7,346 nt of DNA. Source: Elusimicrobiota bacterium (GTDB lineage: Bacteria > Elusimicrobiota > Elusimicrobia > 2-02-FULL-39-32). Every line of letters begins with the position of its first letter. Positions within the stretch are counted from its first letter, which is position 1. Below, piece by piece: positions 1 through 6,290 of the stretch. The translations under genes were made by a program, and so were the position numbers. The stretch lies in the NCBI GenBank assembly GCA_016193115.1, contig JACPSV010000101.1, positions 1-7,346 on the forward strand, given 5' to 3'. The notes below the pieces were generated by a model that was not told the DNA's origin, did not search any database, and worked only from the letters and a program-made list of their open reading frames with translations.

Positions 1-3000
1 GGTTGAAATCACCTTAAATCCTGTCGCGGTCGTTCGAGTGGTAGAACCTACGTTAAAATCATCGTTCCATTCCAGCCAAAGCGCCGTGTCGCCGGTCGCG
101 TTGGTTTTATAAAATATGTTCTTTCCTGTGGATCCGTTGGGAATCGTGAAGATATAGCAGGTGGCGGAACGAACGAGCCCCAGGTTGGAATAGGATCCGG
201 CCGCAGAGAACGCTCGCGTGGAAATGGTCAGAGCGGGAAGAGTGCTGATGAAATTGTTGTCGGAGACTTCCCCGTCGCTATCATATTCGAAACTGGAGTT
301 CGTGGAATAGGCGAGAGTGAAGACCCGCAGATTCAAGTCCTTGTGGGCGGCCGTTCTTTGGTAGGAGTTGTCCAGAGGTTCCACAAGGATCCCGGGGGAA
401 GACTGATTTCTGGAAATTGCGATCGTTCCTCTTTCTGAGTTCAGAGACTTGATTTGAATGAAAGTGGCGTTTCCGCCGGAAATGTTTACTCGCGGCTGAG
501 AGGAGATAAGCGCTAAGAATCCGGAACTCGATCCTTGAGATCGGACGGTAAAATTCACACCGTCCTGTCTTTGATAGGGCGTGATGCTGCTATACCTGAA
601 ACTAATCACATCTCCCGCGTTCAATTTTCCTTGAGTTGAGACGCTAGCCACCACCACTTGCGGGTCGGTAGAATCCATGCTGAGAGAGAGGCTTCTTAAA
701 TCAATGGTGGGAGTGATCGTGCTCAAAGAGACGAACCCAAATGTTCCGCTGCTGGTCAATTGAGGGAAAGACCAAAAGTCCGGAATTCGCACGGAGATCT
801 TGCCGCCCCCCGTAATCGAGGAGTTCCCAACGGTGAATCGGAGATTGAGGGTCACTTGAGAACTGACAGGCACAGAGTTCAAACTTGCGTTGTTGCTTTC
901 GTTGAAAAGAGAAGCGGATCCTCCCCCGTCACCCGCTCGAACGATAAAAGGTTTTGCGGCGACAAAAGGACTGTTGGAGGTATCGGACAAGTTGCCCGCA
1001 TCGTCTTGAGCTCTGACTGAAAACCAGTAGGTAAGGTTGGGGGTAAGATTTTTGATCAGGTAGGTTTGCAGTCGGCCCGGATCGCCGGGTGTGGGCGGGG
1101 TTTGTTGCACGGGCGAAGCTTCAATATCCAGCACTTGACCCACGGAGGTAAATGGACGAGACCAGTTGGCGGAGTTGATGGAGGTTGTAGAAGAATAACG
1201 GATATGGTATTTGCTGACGCGTCCACTGCTGGAGCTATTGCCGTCGTCCGCCGGTTCTATCCATGATAAGTTCACCGACCCTGAAGGATCGTTAGACCCT
1301 CCGGAATTTGCGGAGAGGGAAGTAATCTGTCCGGGTTTACTGTCATCCAGTCCGGCCAGTTGGAACCTCAAAGTTCCCTGCGCGTTGTATCCTCCTATGA
1401 TTTGGAAGAAGTAGGTCGTTCCACTGTCCAATTTTAAGTAGGCTCTGGATTGGGTTCCGAATCCTCGCTCATCGTCGCTGCAAGCCACATTTTGGAAAAC
1501 GGCTGGAGCGCTGCCTCTCCAAACTTGCAGGATTGTGTCAAACGTGGAATTGAATGTGTTGGCTACGAGATTCACGTTATTGGTAGATAGGAAGCGATAC
1601 CAAACGTCGTTGGCTGTATAGGATTTATAGGAACCGCAAGTGGGTTGGCTTTCCAAAGTGGCGTTGAGACCTGTGGTATTCACTTCATCGGAGAAGGGTA
1701 TAACTGAAATTCCCACTGCTGTTTGCGGGCTGATATTCGCGGCGGATTCGGCTGCGCCTAAAACCTGTGTGGTCGCTGAGTTGGAAAGACTGGAGTTGAA
1801 CGCGTCGTCTTGTGCTTGAATAGCCCACCAGGTCGTAGTGCGCGCCGGAAGGTTCCGGACTATCTGGGTTTGTACCGTTCCCGCTACTTGCGGCGTCGTC
1901 AGGGAATCGTTAGGGTATGTGCCCACAAACGTGGGTGAACTTGTAATGGGGGTGGCAAGCACGAAATCTCCGGCTGAATTAATTGCGCCTCTGGTAGAAT
2001 AGCGGATGTCATAGTTGCTTGCGGTCCCTGCTGCTCCGTCGTCTCCCGGGGATGTCCATTGCAATCGAATCGCTCCGAAGGATACGTCCGGCGCCGCGGT
2101 TAGATCTGCGATAGAGTTCGGCGATACATTGTCCGTAGAGAGTCGCTTGAATTCAAATTGTAGTGTTCCGCCAGAACCGTAATCGGACATGATCTGGATA
2201 TAATAGGTGGCGCCGGGGAATGTCTGGAATTTGGTATAGGCGCTGGGACTGTAGGGATGATCGCACTCCATCTCCGAGGCGAGGTCGCCGGGAATGGGAT
2301 TTGTTCCTCCCGTGCTTTGCCACACCGCCAGGATCGTGTTGTAGTTCGATCCATAGGTGTTAGCTTCCACGGCGGCCATGGCGCTGGAAACGTAACGATA
2401 CCAAACGTCCCGGTTTGCGGAATAGGAATAGTTGCAGGAAGGGTTTTTCTGAATGGAGTAGTTCGCTCCCGTCGTGGTGGATGTGTTGGTAAAGGGAAGA
2501 GTGTTAATCACAATGGGGCTGGAATAGTCGTCATGATTAATTTGGGGAGCGTTGAACGTGAAAGAACTTAAAGCGATGGAAGAGTTATTGTTGTTGGAGT
2601 CTGTGGCATAAGCGCGGAGATAGTAGATTGTGCCGTTTTCCAAGCGGGGAGTCTGATAATATTCCCATTCCGAAGAAGTAGAGTAGGGAAACTTAAGATA
2701 GGGCAAGAGTGTTGTGGGAGCGCCGCTCCAAGTGTATCCGTCCCAATAGAGGGCGCCGGCTCCTTCGCCGTTAATCCCTCCGCTCGAAACCACCAATCTG
2801 ACTCCGCTGACGGCAATGTTATCAGTCGCCGTCCCGCGAATAACGGAAAGGCTTGTTAGAATAGGATAGGTTCCCTGCTGCGGATCTGTGATTCGAATCG
2901 TGGGTGCGGCATCATCGGATGCGAACGGAGTAAACGTAGAGCTAAATATCAAGTTACCGCCGGGGCTGTTGCTGTGAGAGCCGACCTGAAAGAAATACGT

Positions 3001-3465
3001 GGTGTTTTTGGCGAGGTTAGCATAGATAGAAGAATTCTGGTTGGTCGCGGTGAAGTCGTTGTTGCAACTGTCGGGAACGAGACGCTGTAGATCATTTTCC
3101 GGACTGCCGGCCTGGTAAAGTTGAATGACCGTGTCATAGCTAGAACCAAATGTGTCTGCGGCCAGTCCCATGGTGGTCGTAGAAATATATTTGTACCAAA
3201 CGGTTCTGTTGTAGATATAGCCGCAGGTGGGGGTTGGTTCTGTTCCGATTTCCACGGTTGCGTCCGCGGTACCCGTGGAATGCGTGAAGGCATAACCGCC
3301 GGACACAGACTGAGTGCTTAAATTGATGTTTCTGGCGTTGACAAAATTATCGTTTTGCGGAATGGAATGAGATGGAGGTGGGATTGCGCAGAAAAGAAGA
3401 GCCACGCCCAAAAGCGTGGTTAAAGTCTTGTATGCCTGCTCTTTAATAGGAAGGGACGATTCCAT
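1..3465 (-). CDS. Large exported multidomain surface protein, C-terminus beyond the window (partial)
   Basis: The frame is open for 1155 codons from the ATG at 3465 to the left edge without a stop; an in-frame TAA lies three codons upstream, which fixes the start. Residues 1-34 look like a Sec signal peptide: K8 and K13, a hydrophobic core at about 15-28, and a likely cut after SHS (32-34). C26 is preceded by LLF, so it is not a lipobox. The mature part is modular: beta-sandwich module A at 36-175, an Ig-like stretch at about 180-300, module A again at 309-442, an FN3 domain at about 448-555, module A at 576-706, an FN3 domain at about 708-835, then an unclassified region to 1155. Both FN3 domains carry a P-x-DDG loop, a [IR]RYS strand and an A-Q-DDA turn. 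The composition is rich in Ser, Thr, Asn and Gly. No enzyme motif is visible, so an adhesive or structural role at the cell surface is inferred. The sorting or anchoring signal would lie in the missing part. No Shine-Dalgarno sequence is seen; the leader just before the ATG is A-rich. Confidence 0.92.
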   Translation of the reverse strand, partial: MESSLPIKEQAYKTLTTLLGVALLFCAIPPPSHSIPQNDNFVNARNINLSTQSVSGGYAFTHSTGTADATVEIGTEPTPTCGYIYNRTVWYKYISTTTMGLAADTFGSSYDTVIQLYQAGSPENDLQRLVPDSCNNDFTATNQNSSIYANLAKNTTYFFQVGSHSNSPGGNLIFSSTFTPFASDDAAPTIRITDPQQGTYPILTSLSVIRGTATDNIAVSGVRLVVSSGGINGEGAGALYWDGYTWSGAPTTLLPYLKFPYSTSSEWEYYQTPRLENGTIYYLRAYATDSNNNNSSIALSSFTFNAPQINHDDYSSPIVINTLPFTNTSTTTGANYSIQKNPSCNYSYSANRDVWYRYVSSAMAAVEANTYGSNYNTILAVWQSTGGTNPIPGDLASEMECDHPYSPSAYTKFQTFPGATYYIQIMSDYGSGGTLQFEFKRLSTDNVSPNSIADLTAAPDVSFGAIRLQWTSPGDDGAAGTASNYDIRYSTRGAINSAGDFVLATPITSSPTFVGTYPNDSLTTPQVAGTVQTQIVRNLPARTTTWWAIQAQDDAFNSSLSNSATTQVLGAAESAANISPQTAVGISVIPFSDEVNTTGLNATLESQPTCGSYKSYTANDVWYRFLSTNNVNLVANTFNSTFDTILQVWRGSAPAVFQNVACSDDERGFGTQSRAYLKLDSGTTYFFQIIGGYNAQGTLRFQLAGLDDSKPGQITSLSANSGGSNDPSGSVNLSWIEPADDGNSSSSGRVSKYHIRYSSTTSINSANWSRPFTSVGQVLDIEASPVQQTPPTPGDPGRLQTYLIKNLTPNLTYWFSVRAQDDAGNLSDTSNSPFVAAKPFIVRAGDGGGSASLFNESNNASLNSVPVSSQVTLNLRFTVGNSSITGGGKISVRIPDFWSFPQLTSSGTFGFVSLSTITPTIDLRSLSLSMDSTDPQVVVASVSTQGKLNAGDVISFRYSSITPYQRQDGVNFTVRSQGSSSGFLALISSQPRVNISGGNATFIQIKSLNSERGTIAISRNQSSPGILVEPLDNSYQRTAAHKDLNLRVFTLAYSTNSSFEYDSDGEVSDNNFISTLPALTISTRAFSAAGSYSNLGLVRSATCYIFTIPNGSTGKNIFYKTNATGDTALWLEWNDDFNVGSTTRTTATGFKVIST
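1348..1740 (-). repeat. Surface protein module A, copy 3 (residues 576-706)
   Basis: This is the third copy. It shows DVWYRF (620-625), ANTFNSTFDT (635-644) and TTYFFQI (683-689). The paired cysteines are C610 and C662. The opening ND-F signature has decayed to ANISPQ. Copy 3 is followed by the second FN3 domain. Confidence 0.72.
2140..2541 (-). repeat. Surface protein module A, copy 2 (residues 309-442)
   Basis: This is the second copy of the module. It shows INHDDY at its start, DVWYRY (353-358), ANTYGSNYNT (368-377) and ATYYIQI (419-425). The paired cysteines are C344 and C401, at places equivalent to those of copy 1. It is preceded by the Ig-like stretch and followed by the first FN3 domain. 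Confidence 0.75.
2941..3360 (-). repeat. Surface protein module A, copy 1 (residues 36-175)
   Basis: The module begins with the sequence PQNDNF and contains VWYKY (89-93), ADTFGSSYDT (103-112) and TTYFFQVG (155-162). This is the pattern of a widespread exported beta-sandwich domain (ND-F-A ... VWY ... T-GS-FDT ... TYY-V-G) related in style to pre-peptidase C-terminal domains. It has one cysteine before the VWY strand (C81) and one after the FDT strand (C134), which are likely to form a disulfide. Confidence 0.75.
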
Positions 3466-3533
3466 TTTAATTTACGTTTGAGTCAGCGCATCCAACCGGC
3501 GAAAACTACCTCACGATGATTTGGTTCGCTTCA

Positions 3534-3561
3534 ATTATATCCGTATTAAAATCTTTGTCAA
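3534..3561 (-). promoter_or_regulatory. Sigma-70 promoter of the surface-protein gene
   Basis: On the minus strand a perfect -35 box TTGACA (3556-3561) and a perfect -10 box TATAAT (3534-3539) are 16 nt apart. Transcription would start near 3527 and give a leader of about 60 nt before the ATG at 3465. It lies just past the tlyA stop codon, so the surface-protein gene can be transcribed independently of the tlyA cluster. I recognise no riboswitch in the leader. One weak GCGAA/TTCGC pairing is possible. Confidence 0.8.
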
Positions 3562-3572
3562 GCAAAACGAGT

Positions 3573-3588
3573 TGTGATTTTTGTCACA
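3573..3588. promoter_or_regulatory. CRP/FNR-family-type operator, TGTGA-N6-TCACA
   Basis: The plus strand reads TGTGA TTTTTG TCACA, a perfect two-fold palindrome identical to the core consensus of CRP-type regulators. Its centre (3580.5) is about 53 nt upstream of the predicted transcription start, and it overlaps the last codons and stop of tlyA. The position fits neither classic class I (-61.5) nor class II (-41.5) activation exactly, but the start site is only estimated. Which regulator binds, if any, is not shown by the sequence. Confidence 0.5.
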
Positions 3589-4288
3589 GGCAGCGTAGAT
3601 AGAGCCATTCTTCGCGGTTGCCTTTGGCTCCTTTCAAAGGACAAGGGAAATGATCCACTGCTTGGAAACCAAGGTTTCGGGATATTTCTGTTACCTCGTC
3701 AATCGCTTTCTTGCGCGCGACCGTATCTTTGACAATACCTTTTTCCAGCCATCTTTTGTGTACTTCAAACTGGGGTTTGACTAAAATCAAAATTTGGGAT
3801 CCTTTGGAAACAATTTCCGTCAGTTTCGCCAGAACGGATTTCATAGATATAAAGGAAAGGTCCGTCGTCGTCAGGGTAGGAGCCTCGCGCGTTTTTGGGT
3901 TTTTCAGCCAAGGAGGACACCATTTCAGGACATGGCAGTTTTCGTAGAGTCGAACGCGGGGATCTTGCCTTAATTTGGGATGGAACTGACCGTATCCGAC
4001 ATCCACGGCATAGACGTTTTTGGCTCCATGTTGGAGGAGACAGTCGGTAAAGCCGCCGGTCGAAGCGCCCACATCCAAACAGATCTCGCCATTGACGGAC
4101 AGGTTCCAGTGTTGCAGAGCAGATTCTAACTTTTCCCCGCCGCGCGACACATAAGTCGGGAGCGGTTCCACCTCGATTTCAGAATCTGCAGAGCAGGAAG
4201 TGCCAGGTTTTAGGAGGAAGGGAAGTCTTGGGACGCGCACTTGTCCCGTGAGAATAAGTCTTTGAGCATGGGGAATGGATGTGGCCAA
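3584..4288 (-). CDS. tlyA: TlyA-family S4/FtsJ rRNA 2'-O-methyltransferase (N-terminus and start codon uncertain)
   Basis: The family methylates ribose 2'-OH groups of 16S and/or 23S rRNA using S-adenosylmethionine. The 234 codons from the TTG at 4288 show the end of an S4 RNA-binding domain (AQRLILTGQVRV, 8-19), the linker YVSRGGEKL (46-54), SAM motif I LDVGASTGGF (71-80), AVDVGYGQ (94-101), DLSFIS (143-148), VKPQFE (170-175) and KGNREEW (222-228). The K-D-K-E tetrad proposed for the family fits K53, D143, K171 and E226. Homology does not begin at 4288: the same frame upstream to 4324 encodes KKRLDVLLLERG, the normal first strand and helix of the TlyA S4 domain, which brings the length to the usual 246 or so residues. 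However, no ATG, GTG or TTG precedes those codons before the in-frame TAA upstream. The TTG at 4288 is the first standard start and has GGAAAG a few bases before it. A rare ATT start at 4330 is the other option. The inverted repeat immediately upstream probably displaced the original start. Confidence 0.92.
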   Translation of the reverse strand: MATSIPHAQRLILTGQVRVPRLPFLLKPGTSCSADSEIEVEPLPTYVSRGGEKLESALQHWNLSVNGEICLDVGASTGGFTDCLLQHGAKNVYAVDVGYGQFHPKLRQDPRVRLYENCHVLKWCPPWLKNPKTREAPTLTTTDLSFISMKSVLAKLTEIVSKGSQILILVKPQFEVHKRWLEKGIVKDTVARKKAIDEVTEISRNLGFQAVDHFPCPLKGAKGNREEWLYLRCL

Positions 4289-4324
4289 CCCTCTTTCCAG
4301 AAGGAGGACGTCGAGTCGTTTTTT
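4289..4324 (-). other. Conserved TlyA N-terminal codons lacking a standard start
   Basis: These twelve codons are in frame with tlyA and read KKRLDVLLLERG, matching the expected opening of the S4 domain. They begin exactly where the left arm of the inverted repeat ends. The codon before them is CTT and the one before that is ATT (4328-4330), both inside the repeat. They are either translated from a non-standard start or remain as an untranslated remnant. Confidence 0.8.
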
Positions 4325-4420
4325 AAGAATTAAGGGGACACCATACTTAATTCCATGGGATATAAGGGAACTTAGAGGACATTCTCTACGGAATTAAGTA
4401 TGGTGTCCCCTTAATTCTTA
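4324..4420. mobile_element. REPIN-like inverted repeat at the dxs-tlyA junction
   Basis: Positions 4324-4354 and 4390-4420 are perfect 31-nt reverse complements separated by a 35-nt spacer. Each arm is itself a hairpin: GAATTAAG and CTTAATTC pair over an 11-nt loop containing GGGACACC or its complement (stems 4327-4334/4346-4353 and 4391-4398/4410-4417). Two inverted palindromic units of this size are the layout of a REP doublet (REPIN/BIME), the non-autonomous repeats moved by RAYT (Y1) transposases. Similar GGGGACA-bearing repeats are familiar to me from other bacterial genomes, but I cannot confirm that here. No transposase gene lies in the window. The right arm is read as the last codons of dxs, and the left arm ends exactly at the first recognisable tlyA codon. 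Neither end has a T-run in the right place for an intrinsic terminator of the minus-strand transcript. Confidence 0.75.
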
Positions 4421-6275
4421 GGAGAGCTTTTACCTTTGCGGCGATCTTTTCCGCGCTCAATCCTTCTTTGTCCCGCAAGACCGGTTGGGTTCCGTGCTCC
4501 ACAAAATGGTCGTCAATTCCGATTCGGGTGATAGAAACTTCTTCCCCTTCCATCGCTTCCATGACCGCGCTGCCAAATCCGCCGGCAAGCACGTGTTCTT
4601 CCACGGTCACAAACTTGCGGATCCCTTTAGAGATCAGATTTTTCAGGAGACGGGTATCGATCGGTTTGACGAACCGCATGTTGACCACTCCGACGGAGTA
4701 ATCTTCTCTTGCCAATATCTTTGCAGATTCCAGAGCCGGATAAACCGTGCTGCCGATCGCAAGGATCATCGCTTCATCGCGTCCGCTCTCTTTTAATATC
4801 TCTCCCTGACCGATAGGGATGGATTTAAATTCCTGATCCATGGGAATCCCATAACCCGGTCCGCGCGGGTACCGCAGAGCGATCGGTCCTTTATCGTACC
4901 GGAGAGCGGTATAAACCATGTGTTGCAGTTCGTTTTCATCTTTAGGAGCCATGACCACAAAGTGTGGCAACATACGAATATACGCAAAATCGAAAACCCC
5001 ATGATGAGTCGGACCATCGTCTCCTACGAGTCCGCCCCGGTCCAGAACAAACACGACCGGCAGATTTTGTAAAGAGATGTCATGTTCCATCTGGTCAAAG
5101 GCGCGTTGCAGGAACGTAGAGTAAATGGAAACCACAGGTCTCAACCCTTCTGTCGCCAACCCGCCTGCGAATGTGACCGCGTGTTGTTCCGCCAGACCGA
5201 CATCGAAAAACCGGTCGGGGAAATGGTCGCGCATCAGATCAGTGCCGGTTCCTTCCGGCATGGCCGCCGTGATGGCGACCACCCGCTTATCTTCGCGGGC
5301 CAAGCGTACCAAAGTCTGGCCAAACACTTTGGTGTACTGGGTAGGCGTCCCGCTCGATTTCTGAATTTCGCCCGTAGCGACGTCAAATTTTCCCGGCGCG
5401 TGCCATCCAAAAACGTCCTTTTCCGAATGTTCGTACCCTTTGCCTTTTTTGGTGATGATGTGCAGGAGCGCCGGTCCCTTCAGTTTTTTGATGGCTTCCA
5501 GAACTTCAATCAGGCGAAATATGTCGTGTCCGTCCACAGGTCCGAAATAAGCAAATCCCATTTCTTCAAACAGAATGCCGGGAAAAAGCAAAACTTTAAG
5601 CCTTTTTCCCAACCGCACCAAAGCCGCTCCCCAGAAATGGATGCGCGCCAAAAACTTTTCCAGCCTTTTTTCCCATTTTGTCACGATTCCTAACGTCAGT
5701 ATCTTGGCAAGGAACGTGCCCATGGCGCCTACCCGGTGGGAAATGAACATCTGGTTATCGTTCAAGATCACGAGCAGATCGGAACCTAAAGTGCCTGCAT
5801 TTTGCAGACCTTCATAAGCCATCCCGCCCGTGATGCAACCGTCGGAAACGATCGCTACCGTCTTAAAATCTTCCTGCTTCAAGTCCCGCGCCGCGGATAT
5901 CCCCAGAGCGGCCGAGATTGCCGTGGAAGCATGACCTCCTCCGAACACGTCGTATTCCGACTCTTTGCGGTTTAGGAACCCGGAGATACCTCCGTACTGC
6001 CTTAAGCTATCGAATTTTTCTGCCCGGCCGGTTAGAATCTTGTGACCGTAAGCCTGATGTCCCGTGTCCCAGACAATTTTGTCTTTAGGAGTGTTCAGCA
6101 CGTAGTGGAGAGCCACCGCAATCTCAGTGGCGCCCAAGGAAGCTCCCAAATGGCCTCCTTTTTGAGAGACCACTTCCAAAATTTTTTCCCGAACCTCTTT
6201 GCAAACCTGAGGCAATAGTTCTTTGGGAACCGCTTTCAGGTCTTGAGGATTTCGGATTTGATCCAGAATTTTCAT
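4386..6275 (-). CDS. dxs: 1-deoxy-D-xylulose-5-phosphate synthase
   Basis: This cytosolic, thiamine-diphosphate-dependent enzyme joins pyruvate and D-glyceraldehyde-3-phosphate to DXP, the first step of the MEP isoprenoid pathway (DXP also feeds thiamine and pyridoxal synthesis). The 629 residues span the full family length. The N-terminal TPP domain shows KGGHLGASLG with the catalytic-type His42, DTGHQAYGHKILTGR (70-84), the metal/TPP motif SDGCITGG (144-151) and LNDNQ (171-175), then GPVDGHD (245-251). The pyrimidine-binding domain shows GLAEQHAVTF (360-369) with Glu363, STFLQRAFDQ (386-395), DRGG (412-415), DDGPTHHG (419-426) and RYPRG (468-472). The C-terminal transketolase domain follows (MRFVKPID, VTVEEH). 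Two departures are seen: the usual GDG is SDG, and NEMSIS is NQMFIS. The residues after about L619 come from the inverted repeat, and the TAG stop lies in its spacer. The start is the ATG 15 nt after the ispA stop; no clear ribosome binding site is seen. Confidence 0.97.
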   Translation of the reverse strand: MKILDQIRNPQDLKAVPKELLPQVCKEVREKILEVVSQKGGHLGASLGATEIAVALHYVLNTPKDKIVWDTGHQAYGHKILTGRAEKFDSLRQYGGISGFLNRKESEYDVFGGGHASTAISAALGISAARDLKQEDFKTVAIVSDGCITGGMAYEGLQNAGTLGSDLLVILNDNQMFISHRVGAMGTFLAKILTLGIVTKWEKRLEKFLARIHFWGAALVRLGKRLKVLLFPGILFEEMGFAYFGPVDGHDIFRLIEVLEAIKKLKGPALLHIITKKGKGYEHSEKDVFGWHAPGKFDVATGEIQKSSGTPTQYTKVFGQTLVRLAREDKRVVAITAAMPEGTGTDLMRDHFPDRFFDVGLAEQHAVTFAGGLATEGLRPVVSIYSTFLQRAFDQMEHDISLQNLPVVFVLDRGGLVGDDGPTHHGVFDFAYIRMLPHFVVMAPKDENELQHMVYTALRYDKGPIALRYPRGPGYGIPMDQEFKSIPIGQGEILKESGRDEAMILAIGSTVYPALESAKILAREDYSVGVVNMRFVKPIDTRLLKNLISKGIRKFVTVEEHVLAGGFGSAVMEAMEGEEVSITRIGIDDHFVEHGTQPVLRDKEGLSAEKIAAKVKALLRIKGTPYLIP

Positions 6276-6290
6276 CGTTGAGATATTAAA

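Noticed and set aside
2100..3293. Minus-strand frames of 82-114 codons inside the surface gene (2100-2354, 2568-2816, 2949-3293)
   Set aside because: They are in other frames of the uninterrupted 1155-codon surface-protein frame and give Pro/Ser/Thr/Arg-rich nonsense. The long frame has a signal peptide and repeated domains.
3385..3396. A lipoprotein lipobox around Cys26 of the surface protein
   Set aside because: The residues before the cysteine are LLF; the position just before Cys should be Gly, Ala or Ser. A signal peptidase I cut after SHS (32-34) fits better.
3466..3533. A riboswitch or structured leader before the surface gene
   Set aside because: The leader of about 60 nt is too short for a GEMM-type element, matches none of the conserved cores I know, and forms only weak pairings such as GCGAA/TTCGC with a 21-nt loop.
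4332..4356. The ATG at 4356 as the tlyA start
   Set aside because: It is in a different frame from tlyA and runs only eight codons (MELSMVSP) before a TAA inside the repeat. No slippery site before the stop would bring it into the tlyA frame.
4324..4420. The inverted repeat as a rho-independent terminator
   Set aside because: In the direction of dxs and tlyA transcription the stem is followed by AAAAAA, not a T-run; in the other direction it is followed by AGGAGAGC. The stem is also AT-rich with a 35-nt loop.
5082..5693. A 203-codon open frame on the plus strand
   Set aside because: It lies entirely antisense within dxs, whose protein is full length with all motifs. Its product is basic, low in complexity and without recognisable features. 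The other plus-strand frames inside dxs, tlyA, ispA and the surface gene are dismissed for the same reason.
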